In this document: one piece after another, positions 35,901 through 47,900 of the stretch
Numbering within the stretch: the stretch's first letter is position 1
How the letters are laid out: the number at the start of each line of letters is the position of its first letter
NCBI RefSeq assembly: GCF_030247185.1
Contig: NC_080571.1
Span: 213,159,380 to 213,223,379, forward strand
Direction of reading: 5' to 3'
Length of the DNA: 64,000 nt
Origin: Malaya genurostris
Taxonomy: Eukaryota > Arthropoda > Insecta > Diptera > Culicidae
The notes under the pieces: generated by a model
The model's input: only the letters and a program-made list of their open reading frames with translations
Database searches by the model: none
What the model was told of the DNA's origin: nothing
Position numbers and translations under genes: made by a program

Positions 35901-38900
35901 TGTGGCGAAGGTTATCGAGATATTGATCATGTCGTTTGGACATGCGTGGAGTATCGTGATGTCAGATCTCAACTAATAAATTCTTTGCGTACCCAAGGTA
36001 GACTATCCAATATCCCAGTTCGAGACATTCTTGCTTGTCGTGACCTTTCATACATGAAACTTATTTATCATTTCATAAAGAAAACTGGAGTTTCAATTTA
36101 ATAAAGGCCCCTTTCAAGACTTAGTTCTGATCCCAGCTGCGTCCATGAGTTCAACCAATAGCTAAATTAGAATAAAAATAATGTAATGATACAAACAAAC
36201 TCGAAACAGTTTATGAAATTATTAACAAAATGTCTGAAAATAACAGCTTATTTTATAATTTATAGAAGTTAATCGTTTGGTTCAAATAATATTTCCGAGT
36301 AGATTTCATAATTAATGACGAGTTACCTAAGATGATATTTAAGTAATAAGAGAATATGTTTTAATAAATGCAAAACGTTGTGACTATGTTAGAATTAAAT
36401 TAGGATAAGAATATTATGTAAAAGTGATGCTACGGCGAAGAAAAACTTATATAAACTGCCTTAAGAAATAAACGTATTTATGAAAAAAAAATATGGTGGC
36501 TCCAGCAAGAATTTGTTAACGGATTTCACGTAGGTTGTGTCATCCATGATTCTGATGTTTGAATTTCCAGAAAGCATATCGCATCGTACAACTTTCGAAC
36601 TCTGAGCCTAATCGATGCTTCTTAGGAATGCATTCTGACTACATCTGTTTCTTATAGGTACAAAAATTCAGCGTTCTTTAGAACGCAGAACATTTGATTT
36701 CGAAGAACCAACTTTTTTGACAACTTTTCGCACTGAAATTTTCTTCTTCTGTTTGAACGGTTTTCGCACACGTTTTTGCAAATGGGGGTTAGCAGAATCT
36801 TTTAACAGATATCCGGTTTATATTCAAAGTTGTCATCTTTTTTGAACTTGCTGTTTGCTCTTCGCACGACTTTTAAGACTAATTCACGTAAAATGCCTCG
36901 AGCGTGCGTACTTGAAAATCTCTCATATCTTAGCTCACAATTCGATATATTCGTGTTGTCACTTCTAGACTATCAGGAATCAGAATCAGAACAAATTGGC
37001 TCAAATGGCACGTTCCCCTTGATATTTGGAGATTTGTGCCTTGCCATCAATTTGTTTTTAGCATAATTTTCCCGATATATAAGAGGGAAGGATTGAAAGG
37101 AAATTGTAAGGGTTGGACTAGGAGGATGGGAAAAATTGACGACACAAAAACACATAAAAGCAAAAGTAAATTCTGCACCCCTAAGGGATGCCGAACAATC
37201 TGCTGAGGATCACATTTAGTGGAAGCAGAAGTAAATTCTGAACCTCTACGAGGTCCCGAACAGTCTGCTGTTAATAAAACCTCCAACCCCCGAGAGGATT
37301 TAGAGATCTTACAAAAGCGACACCATTCTGCACTCCCGGAAGAATGCAGAACGATTCGCAGTATGTAAGAGCAGAAGTAAACTCGGTACCCCCAAAGGAT
37401 GCCAAACAATCTGCTAAACCTTATTTAAGGTGAATACAGAAGGGATTCATTCACTCCAGGAAGAACGATGAACCCTTCTGACTATAGCTCCTTACCACAT
37501 TGGGTGAGAAACGAGAGAATATTCTTCAATTTTAGCTCCGCATACACAGACTCAACCATGTATGGAGAACCAAAAACCCGGATACGTAGCTGTGTCAATG
37601 CGGGACAATTACATATCAGATGATATGAAGTACCATAATCGCATTCACACAAATCACACGAATAATACTCAGCACGTTGAATAGTAGCCATGTGATAATT
37701 GAGTTTGCAATGTCCAGTCAGAGCTCTGATTAGAATACTGCAATGATGCTTGGAGAAATGCAGTAGACACTTTGACATTTTCAGATTTAAATCTGGTAGA
37801 AATGCTTTTGTCTGAGCGCAAGTTTGCAAGCTGCGCCAGTAGCTGGCATGTTTGGATGCAGCCCAAGAACGAATCTTGTGCTTTATCCAACTAGTTGAAA
37901 GTGGTAAAGTTGGTTCAGGACCAACGAAATCATTCGTTGCACCAGCTCTAGCCAACTCATCAGCCCATTCATTTCCAGTAATACCAGAATGGCCGGGTAC
38001 CCATAAGAAGTAAACAGCATTTGAAATGATGAGGTCTTCAATTTGAGTTCGACATGCGATCACTAGATTCGACCGTGAGTCATTCGAACTGAGTGCTTTT
38101 AAGGCTGCCTGACTGTTGGAACAAAAATAAATTCGTTTACCACAGATCCTCTGCTGAAGTGCCGATTGTACTCCACACAGAATCGCGTAGATTTCTGCTT
38201 GGAACACAGTACAGTATCTACCAAGTGAATGAGACTGCTCCAGCCTCATTTCACGACAGTAGACACCAGCACCAGCACGACCATTCAACAGAGAACCGTC
38301 CGTATAACAAACTATGTGTTCATCAAGTTGTCGTTCCAGACAACCAGACAACCATTCCTCACGAAGAGGATAGCTCACATTGAATGTTTTGAAAGGAAAA
38401 CTGCATGTGAGAGTTAGGTCACTAGGAGCGAGTAAATACTCATCCCACGTAACCATTTGAGACCACAAGCGAGTGGGGCTAGTAGCATAGTTTATAGGGT
38501 TACTGTTCCAAAGCCCTGTAACCTTAAGACGGTATGCACAAGATAATGCTTCTTGTTTTAGGAACACATGTAGTGGTTTAATGCACAGTAGCGCCTCTAG
38601 AGCAGCAGTAGGAGTTGTCGTGAATGCTCCTGTCATCGCCATTAGGACCATCCTTTGGAGATGATTTAGCTTTGACTGAACTGTCGCGACTTCTCCTTTC
38701 TGCCACCATACAAGACATCCATATGCTAAAATTGGTCTAACAATAGTTGTGTAGATCCAATGAATATATCTGGGTTTGAGTCCCCATGATTTTCCAAAAG
38801 CTCGTCTGCATTGGCCGAAAGCCATGCAAGCTCTTTTAATTCTGAAGTCAATGTGAGCAGACCAATTCAGTTTTGAGTCAAGAATAACCCCGACGTATTT

Positions 38901-41900
38901 AGCTTGTTCGACCACAGCCACATCTGAACCAAAGAACTGCAACGGACGAGCTCCTGTGATTATCCCACGATGAGTGAAAAGCACCATTGATGTTTTGCCC
39001 GGATTTATAGATAATCCAACCTGACAACACCATTGTTCAACAGATCGCAGGGCTTGCTGCATTAAATCGAAGAGAGTGTTAATGCTTATACCGGTCATCA
39101 ATATATGATAATCGTCGGCAAAACCATAAGTCGGAAATCCAAGGTTATTAAGTTTCCTTAACAAACCATCAGCGACTAGGTTCCATAAAAGTGGGGATAG
39201 TACACCACCTTGAGGACACCCACAAACACTCAGTTTTCTAATCTCTGCTTGCCGAAGCGATGAACAAAGAAGTCGATTGCTAAGCATTGCGTGTATCCAA
39301 TTTGTGATACTTGAAGATATGCCATGACCAAGGGCTGCTTCCAGAATTGAATTGAAAGACACGTTATCAAAAGCACCTTCAATATCTAGGAAAAGAGTTC
39401 GTGCTCGCATCTCAGCCAACGCAGTCGAAAATCGTTTGCGGTCGAAGCAAAAGAAACAAAGACAAACAGTGCAGTGAACAATAGAGTGTACGGAATGGTC
39501 AAATACGATTTAACAAAGCCTAAAACTTGGCCAACAAGGCCAAATTCAATTTGTATAGATTTCAAGCGTTGCAAAGTTAGACCAGCAGCAAATGAAATTG
39601 AAATCTTACTTAAAGAACGAATGCATCTAGACGCTAATAATGTAACTGAGATTCAATTCAACAAGGCGTCTAACTGTGTGTACATTATGTTTAAACGTGA
39701 AAGCGATGCAATTGCATTCGCTTCGGTTAACAACGAGGTGCACAGCGTTGAGTGTGACAACATTAAATACAAAATTCCTGTGCACATGGTGGACAATGCC
39801 ATACAAGTACGCGTGCATGACCTTCCCCCGCAGTCCACCGATGAGTATGTTCGGGAAAGTATGTCGCAGTACGGTGAAGTTCTTTCCATCGAAAGGGAAG
39901 TATGGCAGAATTTTTTTCCGGGTATCCGGAATGGCGTGCGAGAGGTACGTATGCAACTACGTAAAGCAATTCCATCTTACATCATTTGTAATCAAGACGG
40001 GAAACATCCGTGTAAAACGCTGATTACGTATGAAAATCAACTGGTTACATGTCAGTTTTGTGAACAACCTGCACACTACGGTAAACCTTGCACTGAAACT
40101 GCGAAAAGAACATCTTCAACAAAAGACAAGGTCAACCGTTCAACAACGAAAACTAGTGAGCGTAGTACTCCTGTTTCACCATCAAACCAACCAACAACTG
40201 CAACCAATGTACAACAAGGCGCTCCTACAGCAACTAGCAACGAGCTCAAGACTGCGAACAACAAGGAAAACGAAAAGAAGACGGAAATCAACAACAAAAC
40301 AACCGATGCGGCAATGGAGGACGAGACGAGCCACGAACAAAGTGCCCCTCAACCCTCGCGGAAGGGAAATGGAAGCTCTTCTCCTCCTAGAAAAAGAGTG
40401 ACAACGAGATCCACTTCGAAAAATTATTTATTTAAAAAATCGGCTAATTCGGCCACGTAAAGCTTGTACGCAAATAGGCCTGAATAAAAAACATCTTTTA
40501 AATAAAAAAAAAAATATCTAGGAAAACTCCCAAGCAAGATTGCTTTTGTGAGAAAGCTTTTTCAATGTTGTACACAACATCATGTAACAGGGTTGTAGTG
40601 GACTTTCCACGTTGGTAAGCATGTTGCATTCCATGTAGCGGATGCACACCCAAACTAACATTCCTGATATAGTGATCTACTATGCGAATCTACTGTTTTA
40701 AGAAGAAATGAGCTTAGACTGATAGGCCTGAAACTCTTCGCTTCCTCATAAGTGTCGCGACCGCCTTTGGGAATAAATTTGACAATTATTTCCTGCCAAG
40801 CTCTTTGAATATATCCTGTCGCAAGACTAAAAGTAAGTATTTTTTTCAAAACATGTTTGAAATGTTCATACCCTTTCTGCAGTAACACTGGGAAAACTCC
40901 ATCCTTTCCAGGAGACTTGTAAGGAGCAAAACTCTCAACTGCCCATTTGACCGATTCAATCGTCACAACGCTTCGAGCAAGGGCCCAAGAATCGTAACTA
41001 CCTGAAAAAGTCTCGGGAAGAGCTGTCGGTGATGGATCCATACATCCTGGAAAGTGAGTGTTAAAAAGATAGTGAAGTACATCACCTTCATCAGACAAGT
41101 GTTCACCATCTGAAGTTCTTAAGAAACTGACATTAAAGTCCTTAGACTTCGAAAGTAACTTATTTAATCTGCTAGCCTCGTTGGGACTAGAGACATTTGT
41201 GCAGAGGCTTTACCAACCACTTCGCTCAGACGATCGAAGAGCATTTTTGTAAGCCCTTCGAGCCGACACGAATGCCTCCGACCCATCTCTGCGTCGGTGG
41301 TTCCAAGCTCTTCTGCATAGTTTCCTTAGTCTAGCAAGTTCAGCATTCCACCAAGGAGTTCCTCTAGTAGCTCGCACAATCCGAAGTGGACAAGCCTCTT
41401 CATATGCTGCAACTATGAGTGAGTTTGTCTCGTCGACAACATTTTCCAAATCATTTGGTGTTTCAATTGTTGGTTGGTACCCGTAAAATCTAGTCGCCAA
41501 GCCCTCTTCATAGAGGTCCCAGTTTGTAGATTTGGGATTACGATATGTGATAATATCAAATTTAACGTTTGAATGATCAAAGAAGATGTACTTATGATCA
41601 GACAACGAAGGTTCGAGCTCATCGGAGACGAGCCAATTCACCAACTCATGCGCAATTCTATCAGAGCAGAGAGTTACGTCCAAAACCTCCTCTCTTCCAG
41701 CTCTCGCAAAAGTTGGACGGTTTCCTTCATTGACTATGTGCAGGTTTGTACTGCTCACAAATTCCATCATATCAGAGCCCCTCAAATTTATATCTGTGCT
41801 GCCCCAAATGATATGGTGAGCATTTATGTCACTGCCAATTACAAGCGGTAAATCACTTTTGCAGCAGTATGATACAACCTTTTTGAAGTCATCGCTTGGC

Positions 41901-44900
41901 GAAGGTTGGTTATGCGGCAAATATGCCGAACAATAAACATATTTCCTGTCTATGCTATCAGTAGTCATACCAACTGTGACAGCACAAATATCCCGAGTTG
42001 TGAGCTCCGATATGAGAGAAACATCGAGAGCACTATTTGTAAGTATGCATGCTCGAGGCATTTCACGTGGATTAGTCATACCGGTCTTGTTGAAGGCAAC
42101 AAAGACTGGGTTTAACAATTTTCCAACGTAGAAGTTTCCCTTTTGGAAATATGGTTCTTGAACCAAAGCTAAAGAAGCTTTACCTTCTTGCAGAAGTCTG
42201 GATAGATTCATAGTTGCTGTACGTTTATGCTGGAGATTGATTTGTGCCACTCTAACCATTATCAATTAAAGTAACGAACACTCCACCTCCAGCACTTACC
42301 GTACAACAACTACAAGAAACCAAATATATTGGCTTATAATCGCCTATAGCGAACCATGTAAGGATTTTTTTAAATGTTTTAATCATTTAAATCCCACGAG
42401 TTGCGAAGAAAGAAGTCGTCCACTGTGCCACAGCTTCGCTTAACACAGTAAGGGAAAATCCCAAGATATTCCGTTCACGACTGCATTGTTTAACCTCCTG
42501 CAGCCATTCAGTCATCGGCACGGAAATACACCTTGACTTAGGAATTCCTATTTTTGTGGCCTTTTACGACATGGAACAGGAAACCAGTGGATCAATTCTT
42601 GGTAAAAAATAATTCCGCCGGATGCCACACGGCTTACCTGTTTGGTGGACTTATACCACCGGTACAGGTGGACCGTAGCGTTATTCTTAGCCAGTTGGGA
42701 AACCGCTACCGACACTACACGGCTATCTAGGCTGCTCAGAGAGGGAAATTGACATTGATGGTCAACTTCCATGGATGGCCGAGCAGCCGGAAACTTTTTT
42801 GAACTTGCTGTTTGCTCTTCGCACGACTTTTAAGACTAATTCACGTAAAATGCCTCGAGCGTGCATACTTGAAAATCTCTCATACCTTAGCTCACAGTTC
42901 GATTTATTCGTTTTGTCACTTCTAGACTAACTATTGATAGCAGTGATGGTTATTGGTCATCATAATTGTTGCTTAGCCAACCTTCGTCGAGCCGAGACTT
43001 CACTAATTGACTAATGAACTGTTCAACTCAAATGGGTTTGTTCCCACTCTAATTGTCTATTTAGATATTGCCTCCGATGGACACAATAATAGTAAATAAA
43101 TTAAAATAAAATGTAAATGTAAAGTGATGTAAATTATTATTTGGGGTAGCTCAGATATAAACTTGAGAGGCTATGAACTGATAGAGTTTGTGAGCAGGAC
43201 AATAGTCAATGCATGAGATTGATTAGCTTATATGAAATCTGTAAGAGAGAAGGTTTTGGATGTTTTTTGGACTCTCTGCTCTGAAAGAATTCTTCATGAG
43301 TTGGTAAATAAGTACATCTTTTACGATCATTTGGTGTTTCCTTCGTCAGATATCGTGTTTCTAAATCAACAAACCTATATGAAGGGGACTTCGTGACTAT
43401 GTTTTTCGGATACCTTCCAATAATTGAGTCATCATTTGATTTAAGTGATGTTGTTGATGAGACAAACTTACTTATAGTTGCAGCACATGGCTAGGCTTGT
43501 GGGAGGAATGCTGAGCTTGATAGATTGAGGAAATTATGCAGAACAGCTTGAAGTCACCTAGGCAGAGATAGATCAGAGACGTTCGCGTCAGGGCTTATAA
43601 GAGTGCCCTTCGATCATTAGGGCATTGAAAAGCTTTCAAATGGGGGACGGGTATAGCGTAATGGGTAAGTCGATGCCTTTCATGCAGCCCGGTTATAATT
43701 GAAACGGTTTCACATAGATATATATTGTTCGCACCATTAAACAAGGTCATAATTATTTTATTTATTCAAGTGGGGCTATAGTTTTCAGAGCTTTAAACTA
43801 TGTTCATATTCGATGGAGTTTCCACTTGTTGCAATTGCGGCCTCCATGCGATTCCGGAACGTACACACCAAAAAAATTTGAATATTACAGGTGACTTAAT
43901 TCCTCATACGATGTAATTCATAAAGACCTAATTTTTCGAATAACGGAAAATTTCATTTGTAATGACTTAATGTTAGAATAGCTTGAATTTTACTGGTTTC
44001 GACTGTAACTTGCATTCTGCTAGCAGATGCGCCTGTATGAATTTAAATGCACCTTTTACCAACCTAGCTGATGCATGCTTCTGTGGCTCAGTCAATTAAC
44101 AGACGTACTTGCGATCCAATGATTCTCGGCTCAAGTCGCGGCGGTTGCTATCAGTATTCTTTTTTTATTTCAACGAATTTCATGCATGGAGTTTTAGACA
44201 CGATAATTAATGTTCTTCCACGTGAATTTGCGTGAACAGCGACGCTCCATTTATGTGCATCTTATAAGATGTAAAATCACAGGAATTTTTTTAAGTGTGT
44301 ACGGCATGTCCTAATGATGTAGCCTTTATCCGTTTATTTTCAGATACGGTTAAATTTGTTTTGGTTTGCTGTACTCGGGTGGCATTTAAGACAAGCCTTG
44401 ACCTCCATGACGCGTCCAGCGGATTAAGATCGTGGCAAGGGCTGGATGGTGGCTACGAGAGCAGGTCATTTCGCAGAAAGCCATTTCGCCGAACGGGTCA
44501 TTTCGCAGGAAAGGTCATTTTTTACGAAAGGCCTCTTGCATACAAACCTCTAACGAGGTCGGATAGCATACGAATCATCTGCCCTCAGTTATCGGAATAT
44601 ACCGCAAACAATTGTCTGATAGGTACACTAATAAAGTCAACAAGTTTTTTTGGGATTTCAGTTCTGAGGATCATGAACAAACCTACAAAAAATATTCAAG
44701 TATCTGGATAATTTCAGAAGTACGATTGTAAATCAACAAAACGGGAGTAAACATAATCATTTTTCATTTGTCTTTCTTTATCAATTCCAATCATGATATT
44801 AGGACTAATGAAGAATTCGGCGAAATTACCCTTTCGGTGAAATGACTTTCGGCAAAATGACTCTTTCGGCGAAATGACTCTTTCGGAGAAATGGCATTCG

Positions 44901-47900
44901 GCGAAATGGCTTTCGGTGAAATGGTTTTCGGTAGAATGGCTTTCGGCGAAATGACCCTGATCCGGTTGCTACATATCCTTTGCCCAGAACGGCAGATGCT
45001 TTCCAAGTGCGACTCGAGGTGTGGCATCGAGTCTGATTTAGTTGGAATACAACATTTGGCTTTGAGCCGTACTGTTCTTTGGATCCACAGAAGAGCAAAC
45101 TTAGTTAAAATTTCGATATACACCTTTGTGCCACCAATCCCAATGCGATTACACTAGCAGAGAAGTTCAAGATTTTCTTTCATCGCTCGACTGGTAGCTT
45201 CTGAATGCGGTTGGTAATCATGAGAGTCTATTACCATGCTCTCGGCATCGACCCGAAACCTTCCTTTACGATCCATGCCGTAAAGTCACTGATCTCAAGT
45301 TCCTACGCCATTTACCTCATTTAACACACAGGATTCCCCAGAATATTTCTTCTAATGGCAGCGGAACCCAAGTTGATATTCGTGAACCTTTTATTTTTTA
45401 AGACACTTTTCACGGTCTACCGGGACACTCTCATCAAGCAAAGCCTTGGTATTACATTCCAGTAGTGGAATTTGACCAAACTTTCAGAGATTGCATCAAA
45501 TATATTATTTAGTTTTTTTCCATGTTTTATTCAATTTCAATACCATATCCGATGGCACAAACCTTCTTTTTAACACTACTCATAAGGTCTTGTACAACGT
45601 TTGAACCAACATTTTGTTGCTCGGAAATCAATGTTTTCTTCATATCTACCTCTGATTTTGTTTCCTTAGGATGTTTCAGAAGTGCCTGGTTCATGATGGA
45701 CTCTTCTATTGGCTACAGTTCCGGTGCGTTTAAGTTTTACGGTACGAAGTTATCTCTGTACCAATCGAAAACATCTTTCGAGTAATGGCACGAGGCTAAA
45801 TTCGCGTTGCACGATTGTGTGACCTTACAAGTGGAAGTAGATACCTTCGGAGACCGTGCCTTCTGTTCGTACCGTTTGTCTCAAATGGAGTGCTTCGCTT
45901 TCCACATGAACAAAGTGATTGCCAAATCATGTATTTTTGGCAAATTTGGACCTCTTATACCTTATGATCAAAAAAGAACCGGAATTTTCATTTTAAAATT
46001 CCCGCGCTTGTCCTATCGGTAAACTTTTACTCTCTACGTTGGCAACACTTTTATACACATTCTGTCAAATTTTGATGCATATCGTACGATTAGTTTTTGT
46101 TTGGCGTCTATACAAAGAAGTTGAAAAATTTTCGTGTGGCGATTTTTATAATGGATGAAAATTTAGAACAACAGCTCGCCTTCGAAGCGCCATTCGGTCG
46201 ATTGTTGTGCGATTTCGACGTCATATACATAGATCCACACCTCATCACCAGTTATGATGCATTCGATGAATGTGGGGTCACTATCTGCATTGGAAATCAT
46301 CTTTTTGGCCACATCAACACGACGCTGTTTTTGAATGAAATTCAGCTTTTTTGGCACCAGCCGAGAAGCGACGCGTTTCAAACCCAAAACATCAGTTCAA
46401 ATGTGTTCGGCTGATTCATAAGAGATGCCCAACAACACAGCAATCTCTTTAATCGGTACAGAACGATTTTGCAACACGATTTGCTTCGCCGATTCAATGT
46501 TTTCTTCAGTAACAGATGTTGTTGGGCGGCCAGCGATCTCATCATGATCCAAGCTTGTACGACCACCTTTGAAGCGTTTATACCACTCGTATACCTGTGT
46601 TTTTCCTAGACACGATTCACCAAAGGCCTTTTCTAACATTTTCAACGTTTCGGAACACTTAAATCCATTTGCAACACAAAATTTGATGCACGCACGTTGT
46701 TTTTTTCATCCATTATAAAAATCACCACACGAAAATTTTTCAACTTCTTTGTATAGACGCCAAACAAAAACTAATCGTACGATATGCGTCAAAATTTGAC
46801 AGAATGTGTATAAAAGTGTTGCCAACGTTGAGAGAATAAAAGTTTACCGATTGGACAAGCGCGGGAATTTTAAAATGAAAATTCCGGTTCTTTTTTGATC
46901 ATAAGGTATGTTCTAATGTCTTCCGGAACATCAAACTAATTATGGACAGTGAAAAACAGGGGTCGCGGAAGGTGCTGGAATTCTGCTTTTATGGGCGTCT
47001 CGGCATCAGCGTTGCCAGGTTATTTTTTCAAAAATCTGGCGAAAATCAAAAATTTATCTGGAATTGTCTGGGTCTACTATATACAAGAAAATTTTTGCCG
47101 GGCTTCATTTTCAGTGAGTAAAAAAAAAACAAAAAAAAGGTCTCCCTACCTATCGTATAGAGGAAAAAACCGTAAAGATCTAACGAGATCTGACAAAATC
47201 TAGGAAAATTTGAAAAATCTGGGAAAATTTGAAAAATCTGGCAAAAGATCTGGTTAGTTTGAGTGTCTGGCGAAACGAGAAAAATCTGGCATTTCCCAGA
47301 CAAATCTGGCAACCTGGCAACGCTGCTCGGCATCCATAATGAGACTTTGCGGTTTTGTCAACATCTTTGTGTGGAGCTTCCGTGCCTGTGATTTTCTTGC
47401 CATATTCTGTCTTTCATTACGATTCGGTGTCTTTTAAACTTTCCTTACCGTAGACCGATATCGGTCGCCATTGATGGTAACAGCTCGTTCCTCCTGGTCT
47501 TCCAATGAATACGGCTCGAAGATACCGCTAGCCCACAAATCACATCAGATAGTCACGTTTTCGGCATGCAGAAATCGCTGGTGTTATTCGTGTGAATATT
47601 CGAAGTCTTAGTGCTTACAGTTTTGATAGATCTTCATCTAAAAAGATCGTCGAAAGCCATATTTTTTTCAAGCAGGTAATTAATAAACTTCCCATGCTGC
47701 TGATGATCTGCCGGCTTCATTGTTTTGTGTCTGAGATCAGTTTCCCCAAAACGTTCCTTTTCGTAGTCCATCCTCTTTAGGCAGATTATGTTCACGCATA
47801 CTTCCGTAAAAAATTTAAATGGTTTAAATTCGAGTTTCTGTAGGTGAAAATCCATGGTTAAATTTGCCAAACCTTTGACAGTCCGATGTGTGAACAAACA

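Larger units (their letters stand above)
30442..36491 (+). mobile_element. Full-length I-clade LINE with intact ORFs (element 2)
   Basis: A 6.05-kb element with perfect target duplication, a 685-bp 5' UTR, intact ORF1 (430 codons with stop) and intact ORF2 (1230 residues from its first ATG), a 3' UTR of about 380 bp and a short A tail (36483-36491). It is the same clade as element 1 but clearly a different, more AT-rich family, with the two proteins diverged by a substantial fraction. No disabling mutation was seen, so this copy may be recent and possibly competent. It lies in the 29-kb intron of the hasp-like gene in the same orientation. Confidence 0.92.
36973..42793 (-). mobile_element. 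LOA-clade (Lian-like) non-LTR retrotransposon, broken
   Basis: 5.8 kb on the minus strand between the two 136-bp direct repeats, including a 1.13-kb younger insertion (39395-40526, counting the duplicated 14 bp). Order from its 5' end (42793): a leader with CTCGGCCATCCATGGAAGTT, endonuclease (42259-41210), RT (about 41098-37900 region, split) with RNase H, a C-terminal zinc motif, and a 3' UTR with repeated hairpin units. The 3' end has no poly(A) but a short repeat (TCTGATTCTGATTCCTGA). The LOA/Lian assignment rests on QINLQHKR at the endonuclease start, FADDY in the RT and the attached RNase H. Frameshifts and the insertion inactivate it. Confidence 0.82.
45510..47430 (-). pseudogene. Decayed Tc1/DD37E-type transposase, interrupted by two elements
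   Basis: On the minus strand, fragments resemble mosquito DD37E transposases: PNRNERQNMARKSQARKLH and KMLTKPQSLIMDAE (about 47420-47330), and the C-terminal region with PELEPIEESIMNQALLKH, KKTLISEQQNVGSNVVQDLM and SVKKKVCAIGYG (about 45760-45520). The frame is broken many times. A mariner derivative (45960-46906) and a hAT MITE (47007-47325) are inserted in it, so it is the oldest layer of this nest. Classification by motif memory only. Confidence 0.6.

Noticed and set aside
39474..39494. GTG upstream start for the gag-only ORF
   Set aside because: A eukaryotic start would be ATG; the first in-frame ATG is 39495.
36973..42793. LTR retrotransposon, because of the 136-bp direct repeats
   Set aside because: The repeats lie outside the coding element, lack TG...CA ends, and the proteins are endonuclease-RT-RNase H of a non-LTR element without protease or integrase.
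45522..46022. Plus-strand frames of 71-87 codons
   Set aside because: They lie opposite the decayed DD37E transposase relic read on the minus strand.
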